Below are positions 9,767 through 18,334 of a stretch of 64,000 nt of DNA, piece after piece; position 1 is the stretch's first letter, and every line of letters starts with the position of its first letter. Origin of the DNA: Thalassolituus alkanivorans (lineage in GTDB: Bacteria; Pseudomonadota; Gammaproteobacteria; Pseudomonadales; Oceanobacteraceae); NCBI RefSeq assembly GCF_020447205.1, contig NZ_JAJAEL010000049.1, forward strand, positions 53,745-117,744, in the 5' to 3' direction. The notes beneath the pieces were generated by a model that saw only the letters and a list, made by a program, of their open reading frames with translations, searched no databases and was not told the origin of the DNA. Both the position numbers and the translations under genes were made by a program.

Positions 9767-10965
9767 TGAGTGCACGCCGTCATCGTCGTCCGGCTTCAGG
9801 CAATGTTCTGCTGGTCGCGCTGGTTTTACTGGTTGGCGGGGCTTTGGCCTGGTACATCCTGACGTCTGCCCCGAAACCCCAGCGGGTAAAACCCGAAGTT
9901 CAGGCACGGCTGGTGGAAGTGACCGCGCTGGAAAGCAAAGATGCCCGGCCATTCTGGCCCACTGGTGGCAAGGTGATGGCGGCCGACAGTGTAACCCTGA
10001 CCGCACAGGTCAGTGCGCGGGTGGCGGACATCAGCAAGGATGCGCTACCGGGTACGTATCTGGCCAAAGGCAGTCTGCTGGCCACGCTGGAGAAAACCGA
10101 TTTTGAACTGCAGGTGCAGCAGAGCCAGGCCGCGCTGACTCAGGCGCAGGCCGATCTCGATATTGAACAGGGACAGGCCGCACTGGCGCGGGAAGAATAT
10201 GCACTGGCCGCCGAAAAACTCAGTGCTGAGGAACGTGCGTTAGTGCTGCGTGAACCACAGCTGGCGAAAGCCAAAGCTGCACTGCGTACCGCCCGCGCCA
10301 ACCTTGATCAGGCGCGGCTGAATCTGGCCCGTACCGAAGTACGTATGCCCTTTGCCGGTCAGATTATGGCGCGTCATGTCAGCGCCGGCAGTCAGGTTGG
10401 CAGCAGTACTGTGCTGTTTGATCTGGTCAGTACCGAACGCTACTGGATTGAAGTCAAAGTGCCACGTGCTTTCCTGAACTGGCTCGACAGCAGTGCAGAC
10501 GCCACGCTGAGCATGAGTGGCTGGCAGGGGAAAACCCGCAGCGCCCGTGTTCTTAATGTGCTGCCGGATGTCGACAGCAGTGACCGGCAGGCCAAGGTGG
10601 TGCTGGAGCTGGATCAGCCACTGGCCGTAGGACAGCCGCTGGTGCTGGTGAACGATTTTATTGATGTACAGCTGCCCGGCCGTTTGTTGAGTGGTGCGGT
10701 AACCATTGATGTACGCCATCTGAATGACGATGACACCCTGTGGGTCGTCAATAACAACGCACTGTATAAGCGCAAAGTCAATGTGCTGTACCGTGGCCGT
10801 GAACAGGCCTGGCTGGCGGCGGCCGGGGATAAGAGCAAGGATGGGCAAAACGGTCTGCAGCCTGGTGATCAGCTGCTGCTCAGCCGTATCGACAGCGCTA
10901 CCGATGGTATGGCGGTACGCATTCAGAACGATATACGCCCACAGGCTGATGGAGCACGTCCATGA
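9763..10965 (+). CDS. RND efflux periplasmic adaptor (HlyD/AcrA family)
   Basis: A 400-aa membrane-fusion protein with a single N-terminal TM anchor (about 14-32), a barrel/lipoyl region, a long alpha-hairpin rich in Ala/Gln (about 110-190), lipoyl return (RMPFAGQIMARHVSAGSQV) and C-terminal beta-barrel. It links the inner-membrane pump to the outer-membrane factor. There is no lipobox, so it is TM-anchored. Overlaps of ATGA with both neighbours show a single translationally coupled operon. Confidence 0.92.
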   Translation: MMSARRHRRPASGNVLLVALVLLVGGALAWYILTSAPKPQRVKPEVQARLVEVTALESKDARPFWPTGGKVMAADSVTLTAQVSARVADISKDALPGTYLAKGSLLATLEKTDFELQVQQSQAALTQAQADLDIEQGQAALAREEYALAAEKLSAEERALVLREPQLAKAKAALRTARANLDQARLNLARTEVRMPFAGQIMARHVSAGSQVGSSTVLFDLVSTERYWIEVKVPRAFLNWLDSSADATLSMSGWQGKTRSARVLNVLPDVDSSDRQAKVVLELDQPLAVGQPLVLVNDFIDVQLPGRLLSGAVTIDVRHLNDDDTLWVVNNNALYKRKVNVLYRGREQAWLAAAGDKSKDGQNGLQPGDQLLLSRIDSATDGMAVRIQNDIRPQADGARP

Positions 10966-13900
10966 GTCTGCGTTATACCGGGCCGGTGGCGTGGATGGCA
11001 CGCCATGGGGTTGCGCCGAACCTGCTGATGGCATTTCTGATTATTGGCGGCTTTTTAATGTCGCTGAATATCCGTAAAGAATTTATTCCCAGCTACGAAG
11101 CCGACATGGTGATTGTCTCGGTTGGTTATGCCGGAGCAACACCGTCAGAAATGGAGCAGGGCGTTATTCTGCCGATTGAAAACGAGTTGTCGGGTATCGA
11201 TGGCCTGAAAGAGATTGTCTCCACTGCGACTCAGGGCTCGGCCCAGATCACCGCCGAGCTGGAGAACGGCGTCGATCGTCAGCAGGCCTATCAGGATATT
11301 CAGCAGGCGGTTAACCGTATTTCTACTTTCCCGGCGCAGATGGAGCGGCCACTGGTGAGAATCGCCAGCCGTTCGATTGATGTGATTGAACTGGCGTTAT
11401 TCGGTCCGCTGGATCAGTTCGGATTAAAGCGTCTGGGTGAGCAGATTAAAGATCAGCTGCTGGAATCGCCGGACATTACCAAGGTGGAATTACGCGGTAT
11501 CAACGATGAAGAAATTCACGTTGAAATCAGCCAGAACGACCTGCAGCGCTATGGCCTTAAGCTGAGCGATGTGGCCGCCATTATCGGTAATAACGCCATT
11601 GAGCAGAGTGCCGGCAGCGTAAAAACCGACGGCGGCGACATTCTGGTTACCCTGGATGACCGTCTGTACTGGGCGGAAGAATTCCGTCAGATTCCGCTGA
11701 TCAGCGATATATCCGGTGTGCAGTTACGCCTTGGTGACGTCGCCAAAGTGCGTGACGGTTTCAGCGACAGTAACCGCGAAATTACCTACAACGGCCAGAC
11801 CTCGATGAGTTTTAAGGTCTACCGTGCGGAAAGCCAGACGCCGCTGACGGTGGTGGAGGCGGTGTACAAAAAGCTTGATGAAATCCGTCCGCAGTTACCG
11901 CCGGGCATGTCGCTGATCATTACCGACGATGATGGCGAAACCTATAAACAACGGGTGGGGCTGCTGCTGAAAAACGCGGTGGTGGGGCTGGTGCTGGTGA
12001 TGGTACTGCTCAGTCTTTTCCTCGAATACCGTTTGGCTTTCTGGGTCACCATGGGAATTCCGACGGCCTTTATGGGCGCCATGTTGCTGCTGCCGGGCTG
12101 GGATATGTCGATCAATATGATCTCCATGTTCGCCTTTATCGTCGCGCTGGGCATCGTGGTCGATGATGCGATCATTGCCGGCGAAAATATCTACGAGCAT
12201 ATGCAGAAGGGCATGCCTTTTATGGATGCCGCCATTTTTGGTGCCAAAGAAGTCGCCATGCCGCTGGCCTTTGCCATTCTCACCAACGTAGCCGCGTTTC
12301 TGCCATTACTGGCGTTGCCGGGCATGATGGGCAAACTCTTTATTGCCATCCCTATTGTGGTGATCAGCTGTTTTATTATTTCCTGGCTGGAAGCCTTATT
12401 TATTTTACCGGCGCACCTCGGGCGTATGAAAAAGCGCGATGTATTGCACGATCCGCACTGGCTGGACCGTTTGCAGCAACGCGTGGATAAAGGTCTGCAC
12501 CGTTTTATTCAGACACGCTATCTGCCATTGCTGGACGGCAGCCTGCGTGCGCCGGGATTAACTCTGGCAATCGCGGTGGCTATTGCCCTGATTGTACTGG
12601 CCTGGCCTATGAGCGGACGTATGGGCTTCAGTATGTTCCCGCGTCTTGAAGGGGAATTTGCCGTCGCCAAGGTAGAAATGCCGCCTAATGCACCGCTCAG
12701 TCAGGCACAGCAGGTACGTGATCTGCTTGAAGCGCGGCTGAAAGAGGTGGTTGATCCGATTGAAGCGCAGGGCAAACCGCTGCTGGTCAGTGTGGAAGGC
12801 GATATTGAAAACGCCACCATTGAGATCCAGGCCAAACTGGTGGACACCGAAGTGCGTCCGGTATCGGCCAACGAAGTGGTAAAACGCTGGCGTGAGGCCA
12901 TTGGTGAAATTCCGGGTATCCGCAGTCTGACCTTTGATGCCGAGCGTGGCGGCGGCCCGTCCGGTGGTGCCGGTTTAACGGTTGAACTGCGCGGCAGTAA
13001 TACCGAACTGCTGGCCACCGCCAGTGCCGAGCTGGGCGACTTTATGCAGCAGCTTGGCGGTGTTAAAGATGTGGCATCCAGCTTTACCAACGGTAAACCG
13101 CAGTGGGATATCGAGCTGAATGAGCGGGGGCGCAGTCTTGGACTGGAAGCCGATGTGGTGGCGCAGCAGATTCGCGCGGCATTGTATGGTGCCCGTGCTT
13201 TGCGTCAGCAGCGCGAACGTAATGAAGTGACGGTACTGGTGCGTCTGCCGCAGGAGGAGCTGGCGTTCAGTGCCGATATCGAGCGGCTGATGATTCTGAC
13301 CCCACAGGGCGGTTATGTGCCGTTGGCAGACATCGCCATTCTGCATAAAGAGCTGTCTCCGGCCAGCATCTCCCGTCGTGATGGTCGCCAGGTAGTGACG
13401 GTGACGGCCGAAGTGGAACCGCGCGAGCAGGTGCCGGCGGTGATGGCGGTGTTGCGCGAAGAAGCCTTTGCCGATCTGCGGGCAAAATACCCAACGCTGG
13501 ATTTTGATTTCCGCGGCCGTCAGGCCGATACCCAGGAGAGCATGAGTTCGCTGCAGTTATACGGCTTTTTCGCCATGCTGCTGATTTACGTACTGCTGGC
13601 GATTCCGTTTCGCAGCTACAGCCAGCCATTGCTGATTATGGTGGTGATTCCTTTCGGTGCTGTAGGGGCGATTATTGGCCATCTGCTGCTCGGTTACAGT
13701 ATGTCGATTATGTCGGTGATGGGCATCGTGGCGCTGGCCGGGGTGGTGGTGAACGACAGTCTGATTCTGATTGACTACGCTAACCGCCGTCGGCAGGAGG
13801 CCGGACTGAGTGCGCTGGAAGCGGTTCGTGAAGCGGGTGTCCGCCGTTTCCGGCCAATTCTGCTGACCACTCTGACCACCTTTGGCGGGCTTTCGCCGAT

Positions 13901-14081
13901 GGTATTTGAAACCTCCCGCCAGGCACAGTTTATTACACCGATGGCGGTATCGCTGGGCTTCGGTATTCTGTTCACCACCTTTATCTGCCTGCTGATATTG
14001 CCTTCACTCTATGTGTTGCTGGACAAAATCCTGCTGGCACTGGGGATCACTCCGGTGCACAGCACGGCTTCTGCGGTCTGA
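10962..14081 (+). CDS. RND efflux pump, AcrB/HAE1-like permease
   Basis: A 1039-aa inner-membrane proton antiporter with 12 expected TM helices and two large periplasmic loops. The TM4 proton-relay Asp pair is present in ALGIVVDDAIIAGENIYEHM, and the TM10/11 motif VALAGVVVNDSLILIDY matches the RND signature. It completes a tripartite pump with the two upstream genes. Sequence resembles the large uncharacterised branch of AcrB/ACR_tran proteins rather than AcrB or MexB themselves, so the substrate is unknown. It ends just before a long hairpin at 14092-14127. Confidence 0.93.
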   Translation: MSLRYTGPVAWMARHGVAPNLLMAFLIIGGFLMSLNIRKEFIPSYEADMVIVSVGYAGATPSEMEQGVILPIENELSGIDGLKEIVSTATQGSAQITAELENGVDRQQAYQDIQQAVNRISTFPAQMERPLVRIASRSIDVIELALFGPLDQFGLKRLGEQIKDQLLESPDITKVELRGINDEEIHVEISQNDLQRYGLKLSDVAAIIGNNAIEQSAGSVKTDGGDILVTLDDRLYWAEEFRQIPLISDISGVQLRLGDVAKVRDGFSDSNREITYNGQTSMSFKVYRAESQTPLTVVEAVYKKLDEIRPQLPPGMSLIITDDDGETYKQRVGLLLKNAVVGLVLVMVLLSLFLEYRLAFWVTMGIPTAFMGAMLLLPGWDMSINMISMFAFIVALGIVVDDAIIAGENIYEHMQKGMPFMDAAIFGAKEVAMPLAFAILTNVAAFLPLLALPGMMGKLFIAIPIVVISCFIISWLEALFILPAHLGRMKKRDVLHDPHWLDRLQQRVDKGLHRFIQTRYLPLLDGSLRAPGLTLAIAVAIALIVLAWPMSGRMGFSMFPRLEGEFAVAKVEMPPNAPLSQAQQVRDLLEARLKEVVDPIEAQGKPLLVSVEGDIENATIEIQAKLVDTEVRPVSANEVVKRWREAIGEIPGIRSLTFDAERGGGPSGGAGLTVELRGSNTELLATASAELGDFMQQLGGVKDVASSFTNGKPQWDIELNERGRSLGLEADVVAQQIRAALYGARALRQQRERNEVTVLVRLPQEELAFSADIERLMILTPQGGYVPLADIAILHKELSPASISRRDGRQVVTVTAEVEPREQVPAVMAVLREEAFADLRAKYPTLDFDFRGRQADTQESMSSLQLYGFFAMLLIYVLLAIPFRSYSQPLLIMVVIPFGAVGAIIGHLLLGYSMSIMSVMGIVALAGVVVNDSLILIDYANRRRQEAGLSALEAVREAGVRRFRPILLTTLTTFGGLSPMVFETSRQAQFITPMAVSLGFGILFTTFICLLILPSLYVLLDKILLALGITPVHSTASAV

Positions 14082-14091
14082 TGCCTTGCCG

Positions 14092-14127
14092 CTGTCCACC
14101 TGACGGAAATATCCGTCAGGTGGACAG
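14092..14127 (+). terminator. Long perfect hairpin after the RND operon, without a T run
   Basis: CTGTCCACCTGACGGA at 14092-14107 pairs perfectly with 14112-14127 around a 4-nt AATA loop, a 16-bp stem beginning 10 nt after the pump stop. No T tract follows, so it is not a standard intrinsic terminator. It could stabilise the 3' end of the mRNA or act as a protein site. Confidence 0.5.
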
Positions 14128-14162
14128 TCAGCCCGGTAAACGCACAAAAAATAAGCGAAAAC

Positions 14163-14191
14163 CTGAAAATGTCCTGATGGGCTGGTATAGT
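14163..14191 (+). promoter_or_regulatory. Probable sigma-70 promoter of the SulP gene
   Basis: CTGAAA (-35, 14163-14168), a 17-bp spacer and TATAGT (-10, 14186-14191). Predicted start is near 14198, giving a leader of about 32 nt. Confidence 0.55.
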
Positions 14192-14229
14192 GCGCGGCTT
14201 TCTGAACCCAGCCCGGAGAAACCCGCATT

Positions 14230-15807
14230 ATGTTGTTGCTGCGCGAGTTTATGCAGACCTTTTCCCCCAATGTTAAAAACGACACCTTATCTGGCCTGAC
14301 CGTTGCCCTGGCACTGGTACCGGAAGCGGTGGCTTTTGCTTTTGTGGCGGGAGTTCATCCGCTGACCGGTCTGTATGCAGCCTTTATGGTGGGCCTGATT
14401 ACCGCATTAATCGGTGGCCGTCCGGGCATGATTTCCGGCGCAACCGGTGCACTGGCGGTGGTGATGGTATCGCTGGTGGCGGAGGCCGAGCGTGATTTCG
14501 GTGCGGGTTCGGGGCCGCAGTATCTGTTTGCGGCGGTGGTGCTGATGGGCGTGATTCAGGTGGCGGCCGGGGCGCTGAAACTGGGTAAATTTATCCGTAT
14601 CGTGCCGTACCCGGTGATGCTGGGCTTTGTGAATGGTCTGGCGCTGGTGATTTTTCTGGCGCAGTTACCACAGCTGCAATCCTTCACTCCGGAAGGTAAG
14701 TGGGGCTGGACCGACGGTGTATGGCTGCAGGGAACTGAGCTGTATGTGATGCTCGGACTGGTACTGGCGACCATGTTTATTACCCATTACCTGCCGAAAA
14801 TGACCAAAGCCATCCCATCGGCTCTGGCCGGTATTCTGGTGGTCAGTCTGGCCGCCTGGGGTCTGCAGCTGGACACCAAAACCGTGGGCGATCTGGCCAG
14901 TATTGCCGGTGGATTACCTGAATTCGCAGTGCCTGTGGTGCCGATGACCCTTGATACCCTGTGGTTTATCCTGCCGTATTCAGTGATTTTTGCGGCTATT
15001 GGTCTGATTGAATCCTTACTGACCGTCACCGTTATCGACGAAATGACTAACACCCGTGGCCGTGGCAATAAAGAATGTGTGGCGCAGGGAACAGCCAACG
15101 TGGTTACCGGTTTCTTTGGTGGTATGGGGGGTTGCGCCATGATCGGTCAGAGCATGATTAACGTCAGCTCCGGTGGGCGTGGCCGTTTATCCGGCATTGC
15201 CGCGGCGCTGTTCCTGCTCAGCTTTATTCTGTTTGCCAGCCCGCTGATTGAACAGATTCCGATTGCGGCCTTAATCGGTGTGATGTTTATGGTGGTGATC
15301 GGTACCTTCGAGTGGTCGAGCTTCCGTATTCTGCGCAAAGTACCTAAGCACGATGCCTTTGTTCTGATTCTGGTGTCTGCCGTAACCGTGGTGACCGATC
15401 TTGCTATTGCTGTGATCGTCGGTGTTATCGTCGCAGCGCTGGTCTTTGCCTGGGAGCACGCCAAACACATCAGCGCCCGTACCCGTATTCAGGAAAATGG
15501 TGCCAAAGTGTATGAATTATTTGGCCCGTTATTCTTTGGCTCGGTCGCAAATTTCAAAGAATTATTTGAGCCGGAAAATGACCCGGACGTGGTGATTATT
15601 GAATTCCGTAGCTCCCGTGTTGCCGACCATTCGGCGCTGGAAGCCATCGACAGTATTGCTGAACGCTATCTGGCACTGGGCAAAGAATTGCATCTGCGTC
15701 ATTTAAGTGAAGAGTGTCGCAGTATGCTGAAAAAAGCCGGTAATCTGTGTGATGTTAACGTGATTGAAGATCCGAATTACCGCGTTGCGGTGGATGAGCT
15801 GGCCTGA
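14230..15807 (+). CDS. SulP-family anion transporter with STAS domain
   Basis: A 525-aa inner-membrane protein of the SLC26/SulP family. The N-terminal SulP motif ([39 protein letters not shown], about 18-56) is followed by 10-14 TM segments to about residue 415. A cytoplasmic STAS domain fills the C-terminus ([20 protein letters not shown] onward). Members import sulfate, bicarbonate or dicarboxylates, usually with Na+ or H+; the substrate cannot be read from sequence. It is monocistronic. Its natural terminator has been split by an insertion (15848-16525). Confidence 0.92.
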   Translation: MLLLREFMQTFSPNVKNDTLSGLTVALALVPEAVAFAFVAGVHPLTGLYAAFMVGLITALIGGRPGMISGATGALAVVMVSLVAEAERDFGAGSGPQYLFAAVVLMGVIQVAAGALKLGKFIRIVPYPVMLGFVNGLALVIFLAQLPQLQSFTPEGKWGWTDGVWLQGTELYVMLGLVLATMFITHYLPKMTKAIPSALAGILVVSLAAWGLQLDTKTVGDLASIAGGLPEFAVPVVPMTLDTLWFILPYSVIFAAIGLIESLLTVTVIDEMTNTRGRGNKECVAQGTANVVTGFFGGMGGCAMIGQSMINVSSGGRGRLSGIAAALFLLSFILFASPLIEQIPIAALIGVMFMVVIGTFEWSSFRILRKVPKHDAFVLILVSAVTVVTDLAIAVIVGVIVAALVFAWEHAKHISARTRIQENGAKVYELFGPLFFGSVANFKELFEPENDPDVVIIEFRSSRVADHSALEAIDSIAERYLALGKELHLRHLSEECRSMLKKAGNLCDVNVIEDPNYRVAVDELA

Positions 15808-15830
15808 TATCAGGCTAGCTTAAAACCATA

Positions 15831-15847
15831 AAAAAGCCCGCTGATGC
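15831..15847 (+). terminator. Left half of the split bidirectional terminator
   Basis: AAAAAGCCCGCTGATGC is the left arm of what was AAAAAGCCCGC-TGAT-GCGGGCTTTTTT. Its partner arm is now about 690 bp away at 16535-16545. The last 10 bases (15838-15847, CCGCTGATGC) are the left copy of the target-site duplication. Confidence 0.75.
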
Positions 15848-16525
15848 CACTGCTGTCTCACAGTTTGGAGTGACATAGTTTCACTCCAAAATGCAGCATT
15901 CATAGACTACTGTTTTTCAATCTGAAACGCCTTTCCGGGGCAAGCCCCTGGCCCCCTGCAAGGAGAGGTATCTCCTTACGATCCTCTCTTTTCGGCGCGT
16001 CCGGCTTCATCCAGCCAACGGCAATGATTGTGCGGCACGCAAAACAATTCGCCCCGGAACGACACTTTAAAACACCAGCAATTTGTATCGTTCCGGGGCA
16101 GGGTTTTGCTCTGAAGGCCGCAGAATCATCTGGTTTTCTGGCGCCGCACGATCGCCGGTGACAATAACCCTCTCTGCCGTATTTCAAAGGAAACCGTGTT
16201 TGAAACATGATATTTAAAAGAAAACGTTTGATCTGAAAAACGGCATCGCGGTGAGGTTTTTCCGCGCCTCTGGGGCCGCCGCAGAAACCGCAGATATGTC
16301 TGGTCTGTCCGCAGGGATGCGGACAAGCGGCTCCGGCCATGGATGGCCGATGAGGCGCGCGGCCAGTAAATATCAAGGGTTCAAGGGTAACGGCCCAGAA
16401 AGCGCAAAGCTGGGGTCGGCCCGCCGGCAAGGGGATAAGTTCCCCTGGGAGGCATTGGGCCTGGATGTTAAAAAATGCTGTTTTTGTCAGCTACGGTGCT
16501 GATTAAAAACGGTGGGACAGTAGTG
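15848..16525. mobile_element. 678-bp non-coding MITE/IS-derivative with 10-bp target duplication
   Basis: Bounded by direct copies of CCGCTGATGC (15838-15847 and 16526-16535). The ends are imperfect inverted repeats: left CACTGCTGTCTCACAGTTT, right read inwards CACTACTGTCCCACCGTTT (16 of 19 identical). The interior is full of hairpins: a GGAGTG/CACTCC stem near the left end, a 12-bp GCCCCGGAACGA stem around 16050-16100, GGGGCAAGCCCC, and AAGGAGA/TCTCCTT. No transposase or convincing ORF is present. A 10-bp duplication is within the range made by IS4-family transposases, but the family is an inference. Removing the element restores a perfect terminator, which is strong evidence of insertion. 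Confidence 0.8.
15892..15919 (+). repeat. 28-bp dispersed repeat, copy 1 (inside the insertion element)
   Basis: The 28-bp segment begins TGCAGCATTCATAGACTACT and ends TGTTTTTCA. It differs at one base from 41680-41707. It lies 44 bp from the element's left end and sequences on either side of the two copies are unrelated. Confidence 0.7.
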
Positions 16526-16545
16526 CCGCTGATGCGGGCTTTTTT
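16526..16545 (+). terminator. Right half of the split bidirectional terminator
   Basis: CCGCTGATGCGGGCTTTTTT: right copy of the target duplication followed by the right arm and T run. A residual CCGC/GCGG 4-bp stem remains, so termination is likely weakened both for SulP transcripts and, on the other strand, for the histidine kinase gene that ends at 16579. Confidence 0.7.
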
Positions 16546-16578
16546 ATGTCTTTTATAAGGACGTCTATACAGGAATCT

Positions 16579-18177
16579 TTATATCTGCGTACTGTGCTCT
16601 TCCGTTACCTTCGGAATAACCAGCCGGAAAGCAGCGCCTTGTTCGCTGTCTTCAATCTGAATATCGCCTTTTAAGCGCTGATGCACGATGTTGTAGACCA
16701 GATGCATTCCCAGACCGGTGCCACCATGACCACGCTTGGTGGTGTAGAAGGGCTCAAAGATTTTGGTTCTTGCTTCGGCATTAAGGCCAATACCATCATC
16801 GCTGTAACGGATAACAATATTGCCACGCTCTTCGGCTGCCTGAATGCGGATATGGCCGTCTTTTTTATGCTCAAAGCCGTGCAGCAGCGAGTTCATAATT
16901 AAGTTAGTCAGCACCTGGCTGATAGAACCGGCGTAGGTCTGCATCCATAGCTGTTCGGAACAATCGATTTCCACCTGATGTTGATTCTGTTTGAATTTCG
17001 GCGACAGGGTTTCGAGAATTTCGTGCAGATAATCATGCAGTGAAAATTTACGGATATGTTCGCCGGTCTGATCTTCGGATACCTGCTTAAAGCTTTTAAT
17101 CAGATGGGCGGCACGCTGCAGGTTTTTATCAAGGATGGTCAGGCTTTCATCCATCATGCCGGTAAATTCGACAAAATCCTGCTTACGCATTTCTCCCTGC
17201 TCAAAGGCGCTTTTCATCTTCAGATAATGATCTGCGATGTAGGAGTGAATGGTAATGCACAGGCCCAGCGGAGTATTAATTTCATGGGCAATGCCGGCCA
17301 CCATTCCACCCAGCGATGACAGTTTTTCTGATTCAATCAGTTTGCTTTGCGTGGTGTGCAGCTCGGCCAGTGTCTGGTTCAGTTCGTCGACGGTGCATTG
17401 CAGGTTGTTGGTGCGTTCTTTAACCCGGTCTTCGAGTTCGAGGTTAATGGTTTTCAGTTGTTGCTGTGCCAGGGTTTTTTGCTGCAGCTCGTCGTTCATT
17501 TGTTCTGACAGAGCGTTGAAAGCACGGATCAGTACGTCAATTTCATCGAGATTATTGCCGGAGCGGGTAGATAGTGGTTCAAAGCTGTTGCTGTTCAGAC
17601 GTTCATTGACTTCTTCGGCCATCAGGCTGATACGGCGATTAATCAGGCTGTGAACAACAAACCCTAACAGGCTGGCCAGCAGCATCAGACTGACCAGCTG
17701 CGCAACCATATTGGAAATGGCCGCACGGGAGGCCTGGGCAAATACTGCATCGCGGTCGAAGGCAATTTCGAGAAAACCGATATCTTTGCCATTAAAGGCG
17801 ATCGGCATTTTTTCCACGTCTTTATGATGTGGCCGCCGGCCTTCTTCGATGTTCATATTCAGGTTGTCGGTCACCCGCACATAGCTGATGGCCTCAAGGT
17901 TCATGATGCCTTTTACCTGGCTGCGGATCTGAATTTCGTCATAAAACCACAGGCTGGAACCGAGGGATTCGGAGTAACCGGCACGGATATCTTCGAGTTT
18001 GCGCTGAAAGGCTTCAGTTTGTTGCTGGTAATTCCAGACAACAATGGCGGCAGAGACGCAGACGGACAGAGCGATGGAAGCGATAGCAAAGTAGAGGATG
18101 ACCCGCCATAAAATAGAATGACGCCGGTTCTCGATGGTTTTTTTTCCCGGGCTTTCAGTACTGGTTTCCATGATCAT
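16579..18177 (-). CDS. Membrane sensor histidine kinase
   Basis: A 532-aa kinase: TM1 at about 24-48, a periplasmic sensor domain (about 50-150), TM2 at about 155-178, a HAMP-like linker, a coiled coil (about 225-285), the phosphoacceptor H298 in GIAHEINTPLG, and a HATPase domain with N-box NLIMNSLLHGF, G1 SDDGIGL and G2 GHGGTGLGMHLV. The start is uncertain: ATG at 18171 has a GGA site at proper distance, ATG at 18177 does not. No response regulator is adjacent, so the partner is encoded elsewhere. Its downstream terminator is the one broken by the 678-bp insertion. Confidence 0.9.
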   Translation of the reverse strand: MIMETSTESPGKKTIENRRHSILWRVILYFAIASIALSVCVSAAIVVWNYQQQTEAFQRKLEDIRAGYSESLGSSLWFYDEIQIRSQVKGIMNLEAISYVRVTDNLNMNIEEGRRPHHKDVEKMPIAFNGKDIGFLEIAFDRDAVFAQASRAAISNMVAQLVSLMLLASLLGFVVHSLINRRISLMAEEVNERLNSNSFEPLSTRSGNNLDEIDVLIRAFNALSEQMNDELQQKTLAQQQLKTINLELEDRVKERTNNLQCTVDELNQTLAELHTTQSKLIESEKLSSLGGMVAGIAHEINTPLGLCITIHSYIADHYLKMKSAFEQGEMRKQDFVEFTGMMDESLTILDKNLQRAAHLIKSFKQVSEDQTGEHIRKFSLHDYLHEILETLSPKFKQNQHQVEIDCSEQLWMQTYAGSISQVLTNLIMNSLLHGFEHKKDGHIRIQAAEERGNIVIRYSDDGIGLNAEARTKIFEPFYTTKRGHGGTGLGMHLVYNIVHQRLKGDIQIEDSEQGAAFRLVIPKVTEEHSTQI

Positions 18178-18277
18178 TCCGAAATAAGACCTGAGTGTCT
18201 GGAGTGTCGCTGCGCTTCTGGAAGAGTAACGTCAGTTTAGCAGAAGGTTATACCGGCGACTGGGCTCATCAGGCAAT

Positions 18278-18304
18278 AAAAAAGCCTGCGCAAGGCAGGC
18301 TTTT
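18278..18304 (-). terminator. Intrinsic terminator of the second RND operon
   Basis: AAAAGCCTGC-GCAAG-GCAGGCTTTT is a 10-bp stem. Read on the minus strand it ends in a T run, placing it about 30 nt after the RND pump stop at 18335. Confidence 0.85.
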
Positions 18305-18334
18305 CCATTTCAGGTCGGCAGCCGGGCTAATGGT

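Noticed and set aside
15900-16430. 176-codon minus-strand open frame inside the insertion element
   Set aside because: It runs across several perfect hairpins, has a composition unlike the real genes here and no domain; it appears to be a by-product of GC-rich structured DNA.
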